64,000 nucleotides of DNA from Treponema sp. (GTDB taxonomy: Bacteria; Spirochaetota; Spirochaetia; Treponematales; Treponemataceae). Shown here one piece after another: positions 1-8,125 of the stretch. Location of the stretch: assembly GCA_016281495.1 (NCBI GenBank), contig JAEEIU010000045.1:33266-97265 (forward strand). The letters run 5' to 3'. Made by a program: the position numbers and the translations under genes. The notes under the pieces were generated by a model. It saw only the letters and a list, made by a program, of their open reading frames with translations. It was not told the DNA's origin and ran no database searches. The stretch's first letter is position 1. Every line of letters starts with the position of its first letter.

Positions 1-996
1 ATAAAGAAAAACCCGCGTCTTGAAAACATTCCAATATCCATGCCGGTTTTAGTTCCAGGCCTTACAGCAGGCATTTCATATCTTGCAGACCTTTTCCTGG
101 ATGAGTCAAAGGGGCTTGTTGCATCCGATCCATCATGGGACAATTATGTTTTAATCGCATCTGCCAGAAGGAACGCTTCCTTTGTTCAGTTCCCCATGTT
201 CAAGGACGGTAAGTTCAACATCGATGCACTTGAGGAAAAAATGAGCGAGGAGGCCAAATCCGGTTCTGTCCGCGTGCTCCTGAATTTCCCGCAGAATCCT
301 TCAGGTTACAGTCCAACTACAGATGAGGTAAAGCGCCTTGTTGAATTCATCAAGGGTCTTGCCGACAAGGGTGTAAAGGTGATGGTGTGGTGCGATGATG
401 CATATTTCGGCCTTGCCTATGAAAAAGAGATTGAGCGTCAGTCTCTGTTTGCATATCTTGCCGACCTGAGTCCCAACGTTCTTGCCGCAAAAATCGACGG
501 TCCTACAAAAGAAGACTTTGCATGGGGATTCCGCTGCGGATTCATCACATTTGCAAGCAAGGGAATGACAGAGGAACAGTATGATGCTCTTGTGAAAAAG
601 CTGATGGGAACAATCCGTTCTTCCGTTTCATGTTCTTCAACTCCACCGCAGAACATTTTGCTCAAGGCATTCCAGGATCCCAAGATTGAGGAACAAAAGG
701 CCGCATATTTTAAGGTTCTTGAAAAACGCTATCAAATCGTAAAGAATTTTGTCAATACACATAAAAGTGATGCCCTGTACGCTTTGCCGTTCAACTCGGG
801 ATACTTCATGTCATTCCATTTGAATTCAGTTGATGCCGAAGCATTGCGTAAAAAGCTTCTTGAAGAAAAGGGAATCGGAACCATTGCAATTGACAGCCAA
901 ACTTTGCGTATTGCATTCTCAAGCTTGGACGATGACAAGATAGAGATGGTTTATTCTGCAATTTATGAGAGTGCTGATGAACTTGCGCGTGCTTAA
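1..996 (+). CDS. PLP-dependent aminotransferase, class I/II (5' end outside window)
   Basis: The reading frame is open from base 1 (I-K-K-N-P-R before the first Met at 40), so the gene begins upstream of the window. Fold-type I aminotransferases move an amino group between an amino acid and a 2-oxoacid in the cytoplasm. The visible part has the Asn-Pro core motif (FPQNPSG), the W-C-D-D-A-Y segment expected around the PLP-ring Asp and Tyr, and G-P-T-K followed by W-G-F-R-C-G, in which the Lys codon at 508-510 is the likely Schiff-base lysine. The substrate cannot be read from sequence; the family covers aspartate and aromatic aminotransferases. The next gene overlaps its 3' end by 32 nt, which suggests co-transcription. 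Confidence 0.85.
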   Translation: MKKNPRLENIPISMPVLVPGLTAGISYLADLFLDESKGLVASDPSWDNYVLIASARRNASFVQFPMFKDGKFNIDALEEKMSEEAKSGSVRVLLNFPQNPSGYSPTTDEVKRLVEFIKGLADKGVKVMVWCDDAYFGLAYEKEIERQSLFAYLADLSPNVLAAKIDGPTKEDFAWGFRCGFITFASKGMTEEQYDALVKKLMGTIRSSVSCSSTPPQNILLKAFQDPKIEEQKAAYFKVLEKRYQIVKNFVNTHKSDALYALPFNSGYFMSFHLNSVDAEALRKKLLEEKGIGTIAIDSQTLRIAFSSLDDDKIEMVYSAIYESADELARA

Positions 997-2248
997 AAAG
1001 ACGGGGCTGGTCCTTGCCCTTGCAGTTGTTGTATTCCTCAGCGGTTGTTCTGAAAAGGATTCAACTATTGTCATCTGGACTAACCGGCCGGAGTTCGCTT
1101 CCTATGCCGAGCTGTTCAATTCAACACATCAGGATATGAAGGCTGTGGTCGTATACAAGGAAAACCCTGCCGCCTCACTTCCTCCAGCTAAAAATGAAAA
1201 GCTGCCGGATTTGATTGTGGGACCATGGCTCAAGACTCCTTCTGCAAAAAAGTATTATTCACCTTTGAACAAGATTTTTTCAGAGGAAGGCTTGGATAAA
1301 TCGATTTTTTATCCCCAGCTCCTTGAATATGGCGTGGTTGATGAAAAACAATATCTTCTTCCTGTAAGCTATAATCTTCCCGCTATGGTATGCCTAAAGT
1401 CAAACGAGGACCTTTTGCCGGATCAGCATGTCCTTACACTTGATGCAATAAAGGAATGTGCGGCAGAATTTAATTCAACAGATAAATATGGCGATTATTC
1501 AACAATTGGTTTTGCACCGTCATGGGATTATGATTTTGTTTATGAGGCCTCAAAAATCCTTGGGGCAGGCTACGAACAGGAAGACGACGGTTTTAAATGG
1601 AATGATTACGGCCTGAATGCCACAGTTGAATACATGCGCAACTGGACGGAAGAAGTAAACCAGAGTACAACTCTTGAACAGAATTTCATGTTCAACTATC
1701 TTTACATGCCAAAGTACAGGTGGGTTTCTACGGAGAAATGCCTTTTGGCCTTTATGACAAGTGACGAGCTTTTTTCTTTGTCCAATGAGCTTTCCCAAAG
1801 CTTTACATTCAGATGGCTTATAACCGATGCGGAAAAATTCCCTGTTGAGGATGCCATTGTCACCATGGGAATGTATAAAAAATCAAAGAACAAGAAGCTT
1901 GCTCGAGAATTCCTCTATTGGTTCTATTCCACAGAGACTCAGCAGGCCCTGATTGAACGCAACGAAAAAATGAACCTGGATTCAAAGGCTTTTGGAATTG
2001 CAGGCGGTTTCTCATCACTAAAGGAAGTGAATATAAGTGTTTTCCCGAGCCATTACAGGGTGCTTTTGGAAAACCTTCCGACAGAAGAAAACATGGAGTT
2101 CGGCTCCCTTCTGCCAAACAGGTGGGCAAACATAAGGAATCAGGTTTTTATTCCATATTATTCAGAAAGGTGTGACACAACAGTCAACCCGGATGAATGT
2201 ACTCCGCTTGAAGACCTTATAGCCAATTATAACCGTACGGCATGGTAA
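965..2248 (+). CDS. Extracellular solute-binding lipoprotein (ABC-type, family 1-like)
   Basis: The 427-residue product has a lipoprotein signal peptide with lipobox L-S-G-C and lipidated Cys28, so it should be anchored in a membrane facing the periplasm. After the Cys comes a region of the type seen in sugar/oligosaccharide-binding proteins (IVIWTNRPEF early strand, later REFLYWFYSTETQQ). It would capture a solute for an ABC importer, but no permease or ATPase genes adjoin it, so the partner must be elsewhere or the protein has another role. The start overlaps the aminotransferase; ATG at 965 or at 977 are both possible and give the same mature protein. A 7-bp inverted repeat (GCATGGT/ACCATGC) spans the stop codon but has no T-run after it. 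Confidence 0.75.
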   Translation: MRVLMNLRVLKKTGLVLALAVVVFLSGCSEKDSTIVIWTNRPEFASYAELFNSTHQDMKAVVVYKENPAASLPPAKNEKLPDLIVGPWLKTPSAKKYYSPLNKIFSEEGLDKSIFYPQLLEYGVVDEKQYLLPVSYNLPAMVCLKSNEDLLPDQHVLTLDAIKECAAEFNSTDKYGDYSTIGFAPSWDYDFVYEASKILGAGYEQEDDGFKWNDYGLNATVEYMRNWTEEVNQSTTLEQNFMFNYLYMPKYRWVSTEKCLLAFMTSDELFSLSNELSQSFTFRWLITDAEKFPVEDAIVTMGMYKKSKNKKLAREFLYWFYSTETQQALIERNEKMNLDSKAFGIAGGFSSLKEVNISVFPSHYRVLLENLPTEENMEFGSLLPNRWANIRNQVFIPYYSERCDTTVNPDECTPLEDLIANYNRTAW

Positions 2249-2329
2249 AATAAACCATGCACATTCGGAATTATCAACGTAATTCTTGTCTTGAGTTTTA
2301 TTCAGATTTATGCTTGTCTCGTGCTTTTT

Positions 2330-2725
2330 TTATGCAGAGATGGAGAATACCTCGCCGGCTTCAGGCATTAAACCTGCAAGTCCGTAGGTTCCGTTTGAAG
2401 TTGAAAGCGTAACCACATCCTTGATCTGCCTCTGGTAGTTTACGATTCTTGATTCAAGATCTGCATCGCTTAAACCTGCGGCCTCATTTTCCAGTGGAAC
2501 CTTCTGCTTCATTGTGATAAGGCGGTCTATAAGAGTATTGAGTATTCTGATTTTATCGACGGGAACACCTCTTTCGCCTTTTGGAGCCGGGGTACCGCGA
2601 ACATGCTCAAACTGAGTATAGACAGCTACATTATTCTTTACGGGTACAATAATCCGCCCTGACGAAGTGGATGTGAAGAGCGTATTATATGTGTGTGCAT
2701 TCAAGTTGATTTCTTTTGCGTACAT
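2330..2725 (-). CDS. Small conserved hypothetical protein, 131 aa
   Basis: The start at 2725 is preferred over the longer frame starting at 2779 because AGAGAGGTG lies about 6 nt upstream of it. The protein begins MYAKEINLNAHTYN, has no signal peptide or membrane segment, and has a central hydrophilic helix-forming part (KIRILNTLIDRLITMKQK, DLESRIVNYQRQI) that suggests a small coiled-coil or dimerising protein. I do not recognise a family. It is downstream of and on the same strand as the SLC13-type permease, about 55 nt away, so the two may share a transcript. Function unknown. Confidence 0.6.
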   Translation of the reverse strand: MYAKEINLNAHTYNTLFTSTSSGRIIVPVKNNVAVYTQFEHVRGTPAPKGERGVPVDKIRILNTLIDRLITMKQKVPLENEAAGLSDADLESRIVNYQRQIKDVVTLSTSNGTYGLAGLMPEAGEVFSISA

Positions 2726-2780
2726 AACAATCACCTCTCTATTTCCCCTATCGGAAAAAAAGAGGGGTGACTTTAGCAAA

Positions 2781-4133
2781 TTATGCCCAAAGGAGCCAGA
2801 GGACGATGGCCGCCGCCGCTGTTGTTAAGATTGTGAAGGGGACGCCTGCCTTTAGCCATTTGCCGAAGTTCATCGGATAGCCTTCCTTTTTGACTATGCC
2901 CATTGCAACCACGTTAGCGGATGCCCCAAACGGTGTCAGGTTGCCGCCAAGACAGCTTCCCACAAGCAGTGCGAACATGAAAAGCTCTCCGTTCATGCCC
3001 ATGGTCTTTGCCATTGTGTCAGCAACCGGAAGCATGGTGATGATGTAGGGCACGTTGTCCACAAAACCGCTTATGATGATTGAAACCACAAGGATGATGA
3101 TGAATCCCAAAAGTTTTGAGCCACCTGTCAGACGCGAGAGGAAAAGGGCTAGGTCATTCAAAAGTCCTGCCGCTTCTATTGCGCCTATGACCACGAATAT
3201 GCCGATGAGGAAAAAGATTGTCTCCCAGTCAAGTTCCTTTACTACCGTGCATGTATCCTTGAATGTCTTTTTCTGACACAGGAGGTACCACAAAAGCCCG
3301 ATGATGCCCAGACCCAGGACAAGGAGTCCGCTCAGATATCCAAAATCCGTGTGGATGAATGAAACGGCCGCAAGTCCCATAATCATCGCCAAAAGCAGGA
3401 CAAAGGGGAACCATGAGATTACCGGTTCATTGTCTACCTGAATCTTGTTTTTGCCTGCCTTTGCAAAGAAGAAATAGAAGAAAATGCATCCGGCAAGAAG
3501 ACCTGTCTGTACGATAAAGAAAATTGAAAGCCTTCCGTTGTGGATGAAGAAGTCGTTGAAATTGTAGCCCGCATAGCTTGCAAAAATCATGGATGGCGGG
3601 TCTCCTACAAGGGTTGCGGTTCCTTCAAGATTGCTCATTACTGCAAGGCCTATCATGAACATCGTCGGGTTCATCTTGAGTTTCTTGCAGAGGGCCAGTG
3701 CGATTGGTGCCATGACAAGGACAGTGGCAACGTTTTCTACAAAGATTGAAATGATGCCTGTCATTGCAAGGATGGCGATTATGGCAAGACCCGTATTCTT
3801 GCTGTGCGATATGATGGAATCGGCGATTCGTGCAGGTACCTTGGAATAAATGAAGAGGGCGGCGATGATCATGCTGCCCAGGTAAATCATAAGTACGTTC
3901 CAGTTGATGATGTCACGGAAGCTGTGTACAAGTGAATAAAGTCGTGCCTGAACCGAAGAGCTGGACGTGATAGCCTCAGGAAGTGCAAAAATGGCGTTGG
4001 GAAAAATGAATCCCAGTGCAATGACAAGAATTGCGGCGGCGGTGGTAAACAAAACCTTCCTGCTCTGAAATGCAATTACAAAAACATACATTAAAACGGC
4101 AATGGCCAGAATAATCCACTTTAGGTTAAGCAT
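2781..4133 (-). CDS. SLC13/ArsB-NhaD superfamily permease
   Basis: This is a 450-residue integral membrane protein with about ten to twelve hydrophobic segments. It carries the two family signature loops: N-L-E-G-T-A-T-L-V-G-D-P-P in the first half and G-G-N-L-T-P-F-G-A-S-A-N in the second half, typical of the ion-transporter superfamily that includes citrate/dicarboxylate (CitM, DASS), arsenite (ArsB) and Na+/H+ (NhaD) carriers. The transported ion cannot be decided. The start at 4133 is chosen over the ATG/TTG-type extension to 4163 because AAAGGA lies about 7 nt upstream and the hydrophobic N-terminus (MLNLKWIILAIAV) begins there. Confidence 0.85.
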   Translation of the reverse strand: MLNLKWIILAIAVLMYVFVIAFQSRKVLFTTAAAILVIALGFIFPNAIFALPEAITSSSSVQARLYSLVHSFRDIINWNVLMIYLGSMIIAALFIYSKVPARIADSIISHSKNTGLAIIAILAMTGIISIFVENVATVLVMAPIALALCKKLKMNPTMFMIGLAVMSNLEGTATLVGDPPSMIFASYAGYNFNDFFIHNGRLSIFFIVQTGLLAGCIFFYFFFAKAGKNKIQVDNEPVISWFPFVLLLAMIMGLAAVSFIHTDFGYLSGLLVLGLGIIGLLWYLLCQKKTFKDTCTVVKELDWETIFFLIGIFVVIGAIEAAGLLNDLALFLSRLTGGSKLLGFIIILVVSIIISGFVDNVPYIITMLPVADTMAKTMGMNGELFMFALLVGSCLGGNLTPFGASANVVAMGIVKKEGYPMNFGKWLKAGVPFTILTTAAAAIVLWLLWA

Positions 4134-4248
4134 CTTTTTTCCTTTAAAATGAGTTATACACAATGTAAAAGTTTAGGTGAAATTTGTCAAGGCGGAATGC
4201 CTCATACATTTACAGTGAGTCAATCCGCATTATCCCTATGCCTTGACA

Positions 4249-4449
4249 TTATGCCCTAACAGAAAGGTTTTCCTTAATCTGTATGACCTGCTCCAGTGGG
4301 AGACCTATGCATCTGGCAACCTTTTCAGGAGAGTCTCCTTCCCGTAAAAGGTTTTCTGCACTTTCCAGGGCTTTTTGAGAGGCTCCGTCTATTTTTCCTT
4401 CCTCATAGGAAATGTCTTTTTCTTCGTCTATTGTCTGCTGCCATGTCAT
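4249..4449 (-). CDS. Free-standing copy of the Rpn C-terminal domain (RpnS-like small protein, 66 aa)
   Basis: The last 46 residues are 41/46 identical to the C-terminus of the Rpn protein encoded just upstream (4556-5455), including REGDSPEKVARCIGLPLEQV. The chosen ATG at 4449 has a strong GGAGG at 4459-4463 with 9 nt spacing; the longer frame to 4470 has no such site. The frame stays open for about 30 more codons upstream without a start, so this is probably the remnant of a second rpn gene whose 5' part was lost while the C-terminal domain was kept translatable. By family knowledge, separately translated C-terminal Rpn domains can inhibit the full-length nuclease. A plain pseudogene is the alternative. 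Confidence 0.6.
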   Translation of the reverse strand: MTWQQTIDEEKDISYEEGKIDGASQKALESAENLLREGDSPEKVARCIGLPLEQVIQIKENLSVRA

Positions 4450-4555
4450 GTACTGCTTCCTCCACATCATGTTTTTCTTGGCGAAGCGAACCTTCTTTTC
4501 CAGCGATTTTGTCAGGTCACTGCCGGCTTTTTTAATCTTCCCTAAAAGGTTTCCC

Positions 4556-4771
4556 CTATGCCTTAACAGATAGATTTTCTTTAATTTGCATGACCTGCTC
4601 CAGTGGAAGGCCTATGCAGCGGGCAACTTTTTCTGGGGAATCTCCTTCCCTAAGAAAGTTTTCTGCGTCTTCCAGGGCTTTTTGAGTGGCTCCGTCTGCT
4701 AGGCCATCTATGTAACCATCTTCTCGGACATTCTGTTTGAATAGTTCTTCATCAAATTCGGTTAATACCAT
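4556..4771 (-). CDS. Putative intragenic RpnS (internal in-frame start within rpn)
   Basis: Met229 of the Rpn protein (ATG at 4771) is preceded by GGAGG at 4780-4784 with 8 nt spacing, better than most real starts in the window. Translation from it gives a 71-residue protein identical to the Rpn C-terminal domain. This is the gene-within-gene arrangement described for Rpn toxin/antitoxin pairs, in which the small C-terminal product blocks the full-length nuclease. Evidence here is positional and the SD motif only. Confidence 0.5.
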   Translation of the reverse strand: MVLTEFDEELFKQNVREDGYIDGLADGATQKALEDAENFLREGDSPEKVARCIGLPLEQVMQIKENLSVKA

Positions 4772-5455
4772 TTCGATAACCTCCGATTTCTGCTGTGAAA
4801 AAAATCCTTCCAAAAGGTTTTCTTCTATGGCTTCATTTACAGCCTTGTTTATTGAGTCCAGTTCATCCATTCCATTTTTTGAGTTTTCCCGTACTTTTGC
4901 AATGAACTTAATATAATCATACAATGGTTTGCACTTTTTTTGAAGTCCTTTATTACGGTTTTCATTGATATTCTTGACATAAGCAGTCCATTCATAGGCT
5001 CCACTTTTATCAGGATGAATGAAAGAATCTGAAAGTTTCAGTTCAAAATCTTCTGGTTTGTTTGACGGACCATTGTATAGAACAATGAATTTTGGGGTTG
5101 GAATTTTGATTTTGGTGTTCCGATTCTGATCCTTTTTGTTTGTACTTAAGTATTCGTTGTATAATTGAGAAAAATACAGGAATCCACGTAACGGCATGTT
5201 CCAGTTATGGCTGGATTGTTGTTCCAAAAGGACCATCTGGTCATCAATTAAAAACGAAACATCATTATGCATCGTTATGTAAATGACGTTTTCAATCGTG
5301 TTGAGTTCCAGGTCGTCCGGGTTGCTATAGTTTGTTCCATTGAGTGCATTGTAAAGGTCAAGCCGCCACCGCTTGCTTTCCTCCGTGTCGCGTCCAAATA
5401 CTGCCTTGAACAGCCTGTCCTTGTATTCCCGCTGAGGTTTGATTGTCATGTCCAT
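4556..5455 (-). CDS. Rpn family PD-(D/E)XK nuclease (recombination-promoting nuclease / putative transposase)
   Basis: The 299-residue protein starts at the ATG preceded by AAAGGAG with 7 nt spacing (5455); the longer frame to 5578 lacks a ribosome site. The nuclease core is visible as N-D65-V-S-F-L followed by L-L-E78-Q-Q80, the D...E-x-Q form of the PD-(D/E)XK site used by Rpn proteins. The middle region (LRGFLYFSQLYNEYL, KFIVLYNGPSNKP) is typical of the family. The C-terminal 70 residues form the variable Rpn tail with an HTH-like EKVARCIGLPLEQV. Known relatives act as DNA endonucleases that promote recombination and, in E. coli, serve as phage-defence toxins. Divergently transcribed from the barrel gene at 5661. 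Confidence 0.85.
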   Translation of the reverse strand: MDMTIKPQREYKDRLFKAVFGRDTEESKRWRLDLYNALNGTNYSNPDDLELNTIENVIYITMHNDVSFLIDDQMVLLEQQSSHNWNMPLRGFLYFSQLYNEYLSTNKKDQNRNTKIKIPTPKFIVLYNGPSNKPEDFELKLSDSFIHPDKSGAYEWTAYVKNINENRNKGLQKKCKPLYDYIKFIAKVRENSKNGMDELDSINKAVNEAIEENLLEGFFSQQKSEVIEMVLTEFDEELFKQNVREDGYIDGLADGATQKALEDAENFLREGDSPEKVARCIGLPLEQVMQIKENLSVKA

Positions 5456-5601
5456 TTTAATACTCCTTTGTTTTGCTTTTGGGGCAACAATTCCCCCCAG
5501 AAATATTACTGGCACCAGAAGTGGCGTTTTTAACAATAATTCGCAAAAAAAGTTGGAAAAAAGGGGGATGAAAAACATTTTTAAGGTAAAGTTCAGAAAT
5601 C

Positions 5602-5630
5602 TTGACCAAGTGCTCTTTTTTTTGTATAGT
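5602..5630 (+). promoter_or_regulatory. sigma70-type promoter of the 5661 barrel gene
   Basis: TTGACC at 5602-5607 and TATAGT at 5625-5630 are separated by 17 nt. The spacer holds a run of eight T. It points to the barrel gene whose ATG is 31 nt past the -10 box and has AAGGAG before it. Confidence 0.75.
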
Positions 5631-5660
5631 GATAGGGATTTTTTAAATCAAGGAGTTACT

Positions 5661-6752
5661 ATGAAGAAAGTTAACAAACTTTTGGCCGCAGGTGCAGTTC
5701 TTGCATTTGCCGTGATGGGTTCTGTTTTTGCAGAAGGTGATTTTACATTTGAGAACGAGCTTTCAACAAGTACGTACAAATTTGGGAACGGCTATGACGA
5801 CAACAATCGTTTTCCTTATTTCGAAGAGCGCATGCAGGTTGAATACGAAAGCGAGAAGGTTGATGTAAATGCAGATTTTTCACTCGAGATAAATGGCCGA
5901 AATTATGACGGTGTTAATGGTAAAGAGACTGTTATTAACTTATATGATGTTAATGGAAATGACAGTTTTGTAAAATTCAGACCAATAGATGCACTGCAGC
6001 TTTCTGTTGCGTACTATTGGGGTGCTGAAAAAGCTGCCGGTTCTTATTTGCCTGTATTGGGTTACTATACCTCATATAATCCTTTGGGAAGATACACAGG
6101 TAATTTTGGACTTTTGTTTAAGCCGATGGAAGGCCTTTCTATTGGCGCAGGAATTGATACTGGTTATCTTTTCCAGAACAGATATGAAAATACCTATAAG
6201 AACCTTAAATTGAATTTTGGAGCAGAATATGAAGTTGAGGACATTGGTTCATTTGCAGTAACATTCAACAATGTTGCAAATCATTTTGGATTTGGTGCTT
6301 TTGCAAAGATTTCTGCCGTTCAGGCTATGGACATCTATGCAGGATTGGCTTATCAAAAGGACAGAAATGAAAATTTCTATAGCATTAATGGAAAACTCTT
6401 CTTTAACGCTGGTCTTGAATTAAAGAATACCGAAAAATTCTCTCTGGCAGCAGAACTTATTACTAATTTCTTTACAGAAGCAGATGACACTTATGATTTG
6501 CATGCTGGATTGAGGGCTGGATATGATGTTAATGAGAACTTTAACATAGGTGCAAAAACCCGTATGTGGTTTGACTTTGTAGACAGTCGAAACAATGAGT
6601 ATATTGATTATCGTAACAAGTCTAATTTTATGATTATTCCTGAAGTAACTTATAAACTTGGAAATAACACTTTCAAGGCTGGATTTAGTATGTCATTTAG
6701 CGACGACATTTTCTGGGGAACCATCCCACTGTCATGGAAGTATTCATTCTAA
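5661..6752 (+). CDS. Outer-membrane beta-barrel (porin-like) protein, paralogue of the 8126 gene
   Basis: The 363-residue protein starts at 5661 (AAGGAG, 5 nt spacing); the open frame extends to 5439 but that part runs through the promoter. It has a classical signal peptide ending in MGSVFA with cleavage before EGDF. The rest alternates short hydrophobic strands and polar turns rich in Gly, Asn, Tyr and Phe, ends in W-K-Y-S-F, and so fits an outer-membrane barrel with a terminal aromatic residue. It shares the pattern TFENELSTSTY, KFRPIDALQL, AAGSYLPVL, GKFxLLxKPxEGLSIG with the product at 8126, so the two arose by duplication. Substrate unknown; a general pore or surface protein is likely. 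A strong terminator follows. Confidence 0.8.
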   Translation: MKKVNKLLAAGAVLAFAVMGSVFAEGDFTFENELSTSTYKFGNGYDDNNRFPYFEERMQVEYESEKVDVNADFSLEINGRNYDGVNGKETVINLYDVNGNDSFVKFRPIDALQLSVAYYWGAEKAAGSYLPVLGYYTSYNPLGRYTGNFGLLFKPMEGLSIGAGIDTGYLFQNRYENTYKNLKLNFGAEYEVEDIGSFAVTFNNVANHFGFGAFAKISAVQAMDIYAGLAYQKDRNENFYSINGKLFFNAGLELKNTEKFSLAAELITNFFTEADDTYDLHAGLRAGYDVNENFNIGAKTRMWFDFVDSRNNEYIDYRNKSNFMIIPEVTYKLGNNTFKAGFSMSFSDDIFWGTIPLSWKYSF

Positions 6753-6786
6753 TTTGTAATTCATAAGAATTCATACCTAGTTTAAC

Positions 6787-6836
6787 AAGCGGATTTGTTT
6801 GGTATAAAGTTTGCCATTCAAGTCCGCTTTTTTTTT
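6787..6836 (+). terminator. Rho-independent terminator after the first barrel gene
   Basis: AAGCGGATTTG (6787-6797) pairs with CAAGTCCGCTT (6819-6829) with one wobble, followed by a T run to 6836. Confidence 0.85.
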
Positions 6837-6883
6837 GTGTATTGCAACTTTTTTTTCTAATTTAGAATTTTGATTTGATTGTC

Positions 6884-6912
6884 TTGACCCATGTTTTTAT
6901 TTCCTGTAGAAT
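6884..6912 (+). promoter_or_regulatory. sigma70-type promoter of the 6987 lipoprotein gene
   Basis: TTGACC (6884-6889), 17 nt, TAGAAT (6907-6912). The spacer is T-rich and ends TTTCCTG just as in the promoter at 8029, which ends TTTTCCTG before its -10 box. Confidence 0.7.
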
Positions 6913-6986
6913 GATTTTAACGGTGAAGTGAAAGCAATCACTTATTGTATTAACAGAAAAAGTTTGATAAAAAAAGGGGTAAAAAA

Positions 6987-7415
6987 ATGAAAAAGTTTAT
7001 CAAATGTCTTATGGTATTGGTCTTGTCCCTGTGTTTCTTTGGGTGCAAGAATGATTTTTTTGACGCTACAATTAGTGGAGTATGTTATACCAGCCAAAAT
7101 CCATATGGATTGCATTTTGAAGATCTTGAACAAGTGTCTGATATTCAAAACGGAGTAAACTATTATCTTGTTGCCGATTTTAACCAGCCAAATATGGATG
7201 CTGTAAAACTCATTTTACGATACTATTCTAACGGTACAGTAAGAGAATCTCAATATACTATGACACCAGAATATGAACAGCAAATAACATGGTGGTCCAA
7301 CGTGCATTGGGATGTTGGTTCTTACGAATATAATAAGGAATTAACTTTTTATCTTGAGGATGGAAACGGAAATCGCAGCAATCCTTACACCTTGCATGTT
7401 AATTTATGGCCTTAA
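6987..7415 (+). CDS. Small lipoprotein, 142 aa, unknown function
   Basis: The N-terminus MKKFIKCLMVLVLSLCFFGC is a lipoprotein signal with Cys20 as acceptor, placing the protein on a membrane. The mature part has alternating beta-strand-like stretches (GVNYYLVADFNQP, VKLILRYYSNG, ELTFYLEDGNGNRS) and looks like a single Ig-like or beta-sandwich domain. No family is recognised. An AGGGG site lies about 8 nt before the ATG. It lies between two barrel paralogues and is followed by another small lipoprotein gene 88 nt downstream, so a shared cell-envelope role is plausible but not shown. Confidence 0.65.
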   Translation: MKKFIKCLMVLVLSLCFFGCKNDFFDATISGVCYTSQNPYGLHFEDLEQVSDIQNGVNYYLVADFNQPNMDAVKLILRYYSNGTVRESQYTMTPEYEQQITWWSNVHWDVGSYEYNKELTFYLEDGNGNRSNPYTLHVNLWP

Positions 7416-7503
7416 GCGGTTACGGACACTTCATCGTTTAACATTCAAATCCGTTTGTTTTATCAAATTATAACAAGTCATATTTAAATATTGGAGCTTT
7501 ATT

Positions 7504-7950
7504 ATGAAAACGTTTAAAGAATGCATTAAAAGTATTTGCTTTGTTTTTTGTATGTGCATGGTTTTTTCCCTGCATTTCATTTCCTGTAGTTCAAATTCAA
7601 AGGACGGTTTTACAGAGTACACGCTGGACGGTGATTTAAGCTGGCTTGAAGGTGAATGGGAACTTGTCAAATGGGAAGTTGATGATCATGGAAATGTTGT
7701 TGACAGGACGACTACTTATGAATATGAGCGTCTGATCATTGCCGGAGGAACCAGGGATTCTGTCCTGAGGGATGAAACAAAGTCACCTGGAAAAGATGCT
7801 TCGGGATACGATTTTACCGTTGAATCTTATCTTTTTGCGACCAATGCAATTTCAAACAAAGTCAATGGTGCAAAAAATGAGATTAAGCATGTCCGTGAGT
7901 ATGCCATGGATCCTGAAGTAGTTTTCCATTATATCTACAGAAAAAAATAA
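7504..7950 (+). CDS. Lipocalin-like small lipoprotein, 148 aa
   Basis: It has a lipoprotein signal with H-F-I-S-C and acceptor Cys28. Right after the signal comes LSWLEGEWELVKWEVD, the W-x-x-x-W pattern typical of lipocalin-like domains, followed by strands through to FHYIYRKK. Such domains form small beta-barrels that can bind hydrophobic ligands; no ligand can be inferred. GGAG lies about 7 nt before the ATG. The stop is followed within 10 nt by a heptanucleotide repeat tract. Probably co-transcribed with the preceding lipoprotein gene. Confidence 0.6.
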   Translation: MKTFKECIKSICFVFCMCMVFSLHFISCSSNSKDGFTEYTLDGDLSWLEGEWELVKWEVDDHGNVVDRTTTYEYERLIIAGGTRDSVLRDETKSPGKDASGYDFTVESYLFATNAISNKVNGAKNEIKHVREYAMDPEVVFHYIYRKK

Positions 7951-7960
7951 TAAGAATTCA

Positions 7961-8000
7961 GAATTATGAATTATGAATTATGAATTATGAATTATGAATT
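7961..8000. repeat. Tandem heptanucleotide repeat (GAATTAT)5.7
   Basis: Five full and one partial copy of GAATTAT run without a mismatch over 40 nt between the lipoprotein gene and the next promoter (8029). Such tracts can change length by slippage and shift the distance to nearby promoters. Confidence 0.9.
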
Positions 8001-8028
8001 ACCTCCCCCGTGTGGCAAAACAGAAATA

Positions 8029-8058
8029 TTGACGTACTCCCTGTTTTTCCTGTATAGT
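8029..8058 (+). promoter_or_regulatory. sigma70-type promoter of the 8126 barrel gene
   Basis: TTGACG (8029-8034), 18 nt, TATAGT (8053-8058). The -35 box is 28 nt downstream of the heptanucleotide tract. Confidence 0.7.
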
Positions 8059-8125
8059 TGATTTATTTCCTGTGAAATAGCAGCAAGAGAAAATGACACA
8101 GGATAAGTGTCAAAATGGAGTTAAT

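Noticed and set aside
965..3276. Numerous overlapping frames of 60-90 residues inside the solute-binding and permease genes
   Set aside because: They are shadows on other frames without ribosome sites or family signals.
5439..5660. Long N-terminal extension of the 5661 barrel gene
   Set aside because: It runs through the promoter and lacks a ribosome site; the signal peptide starts at 5661.
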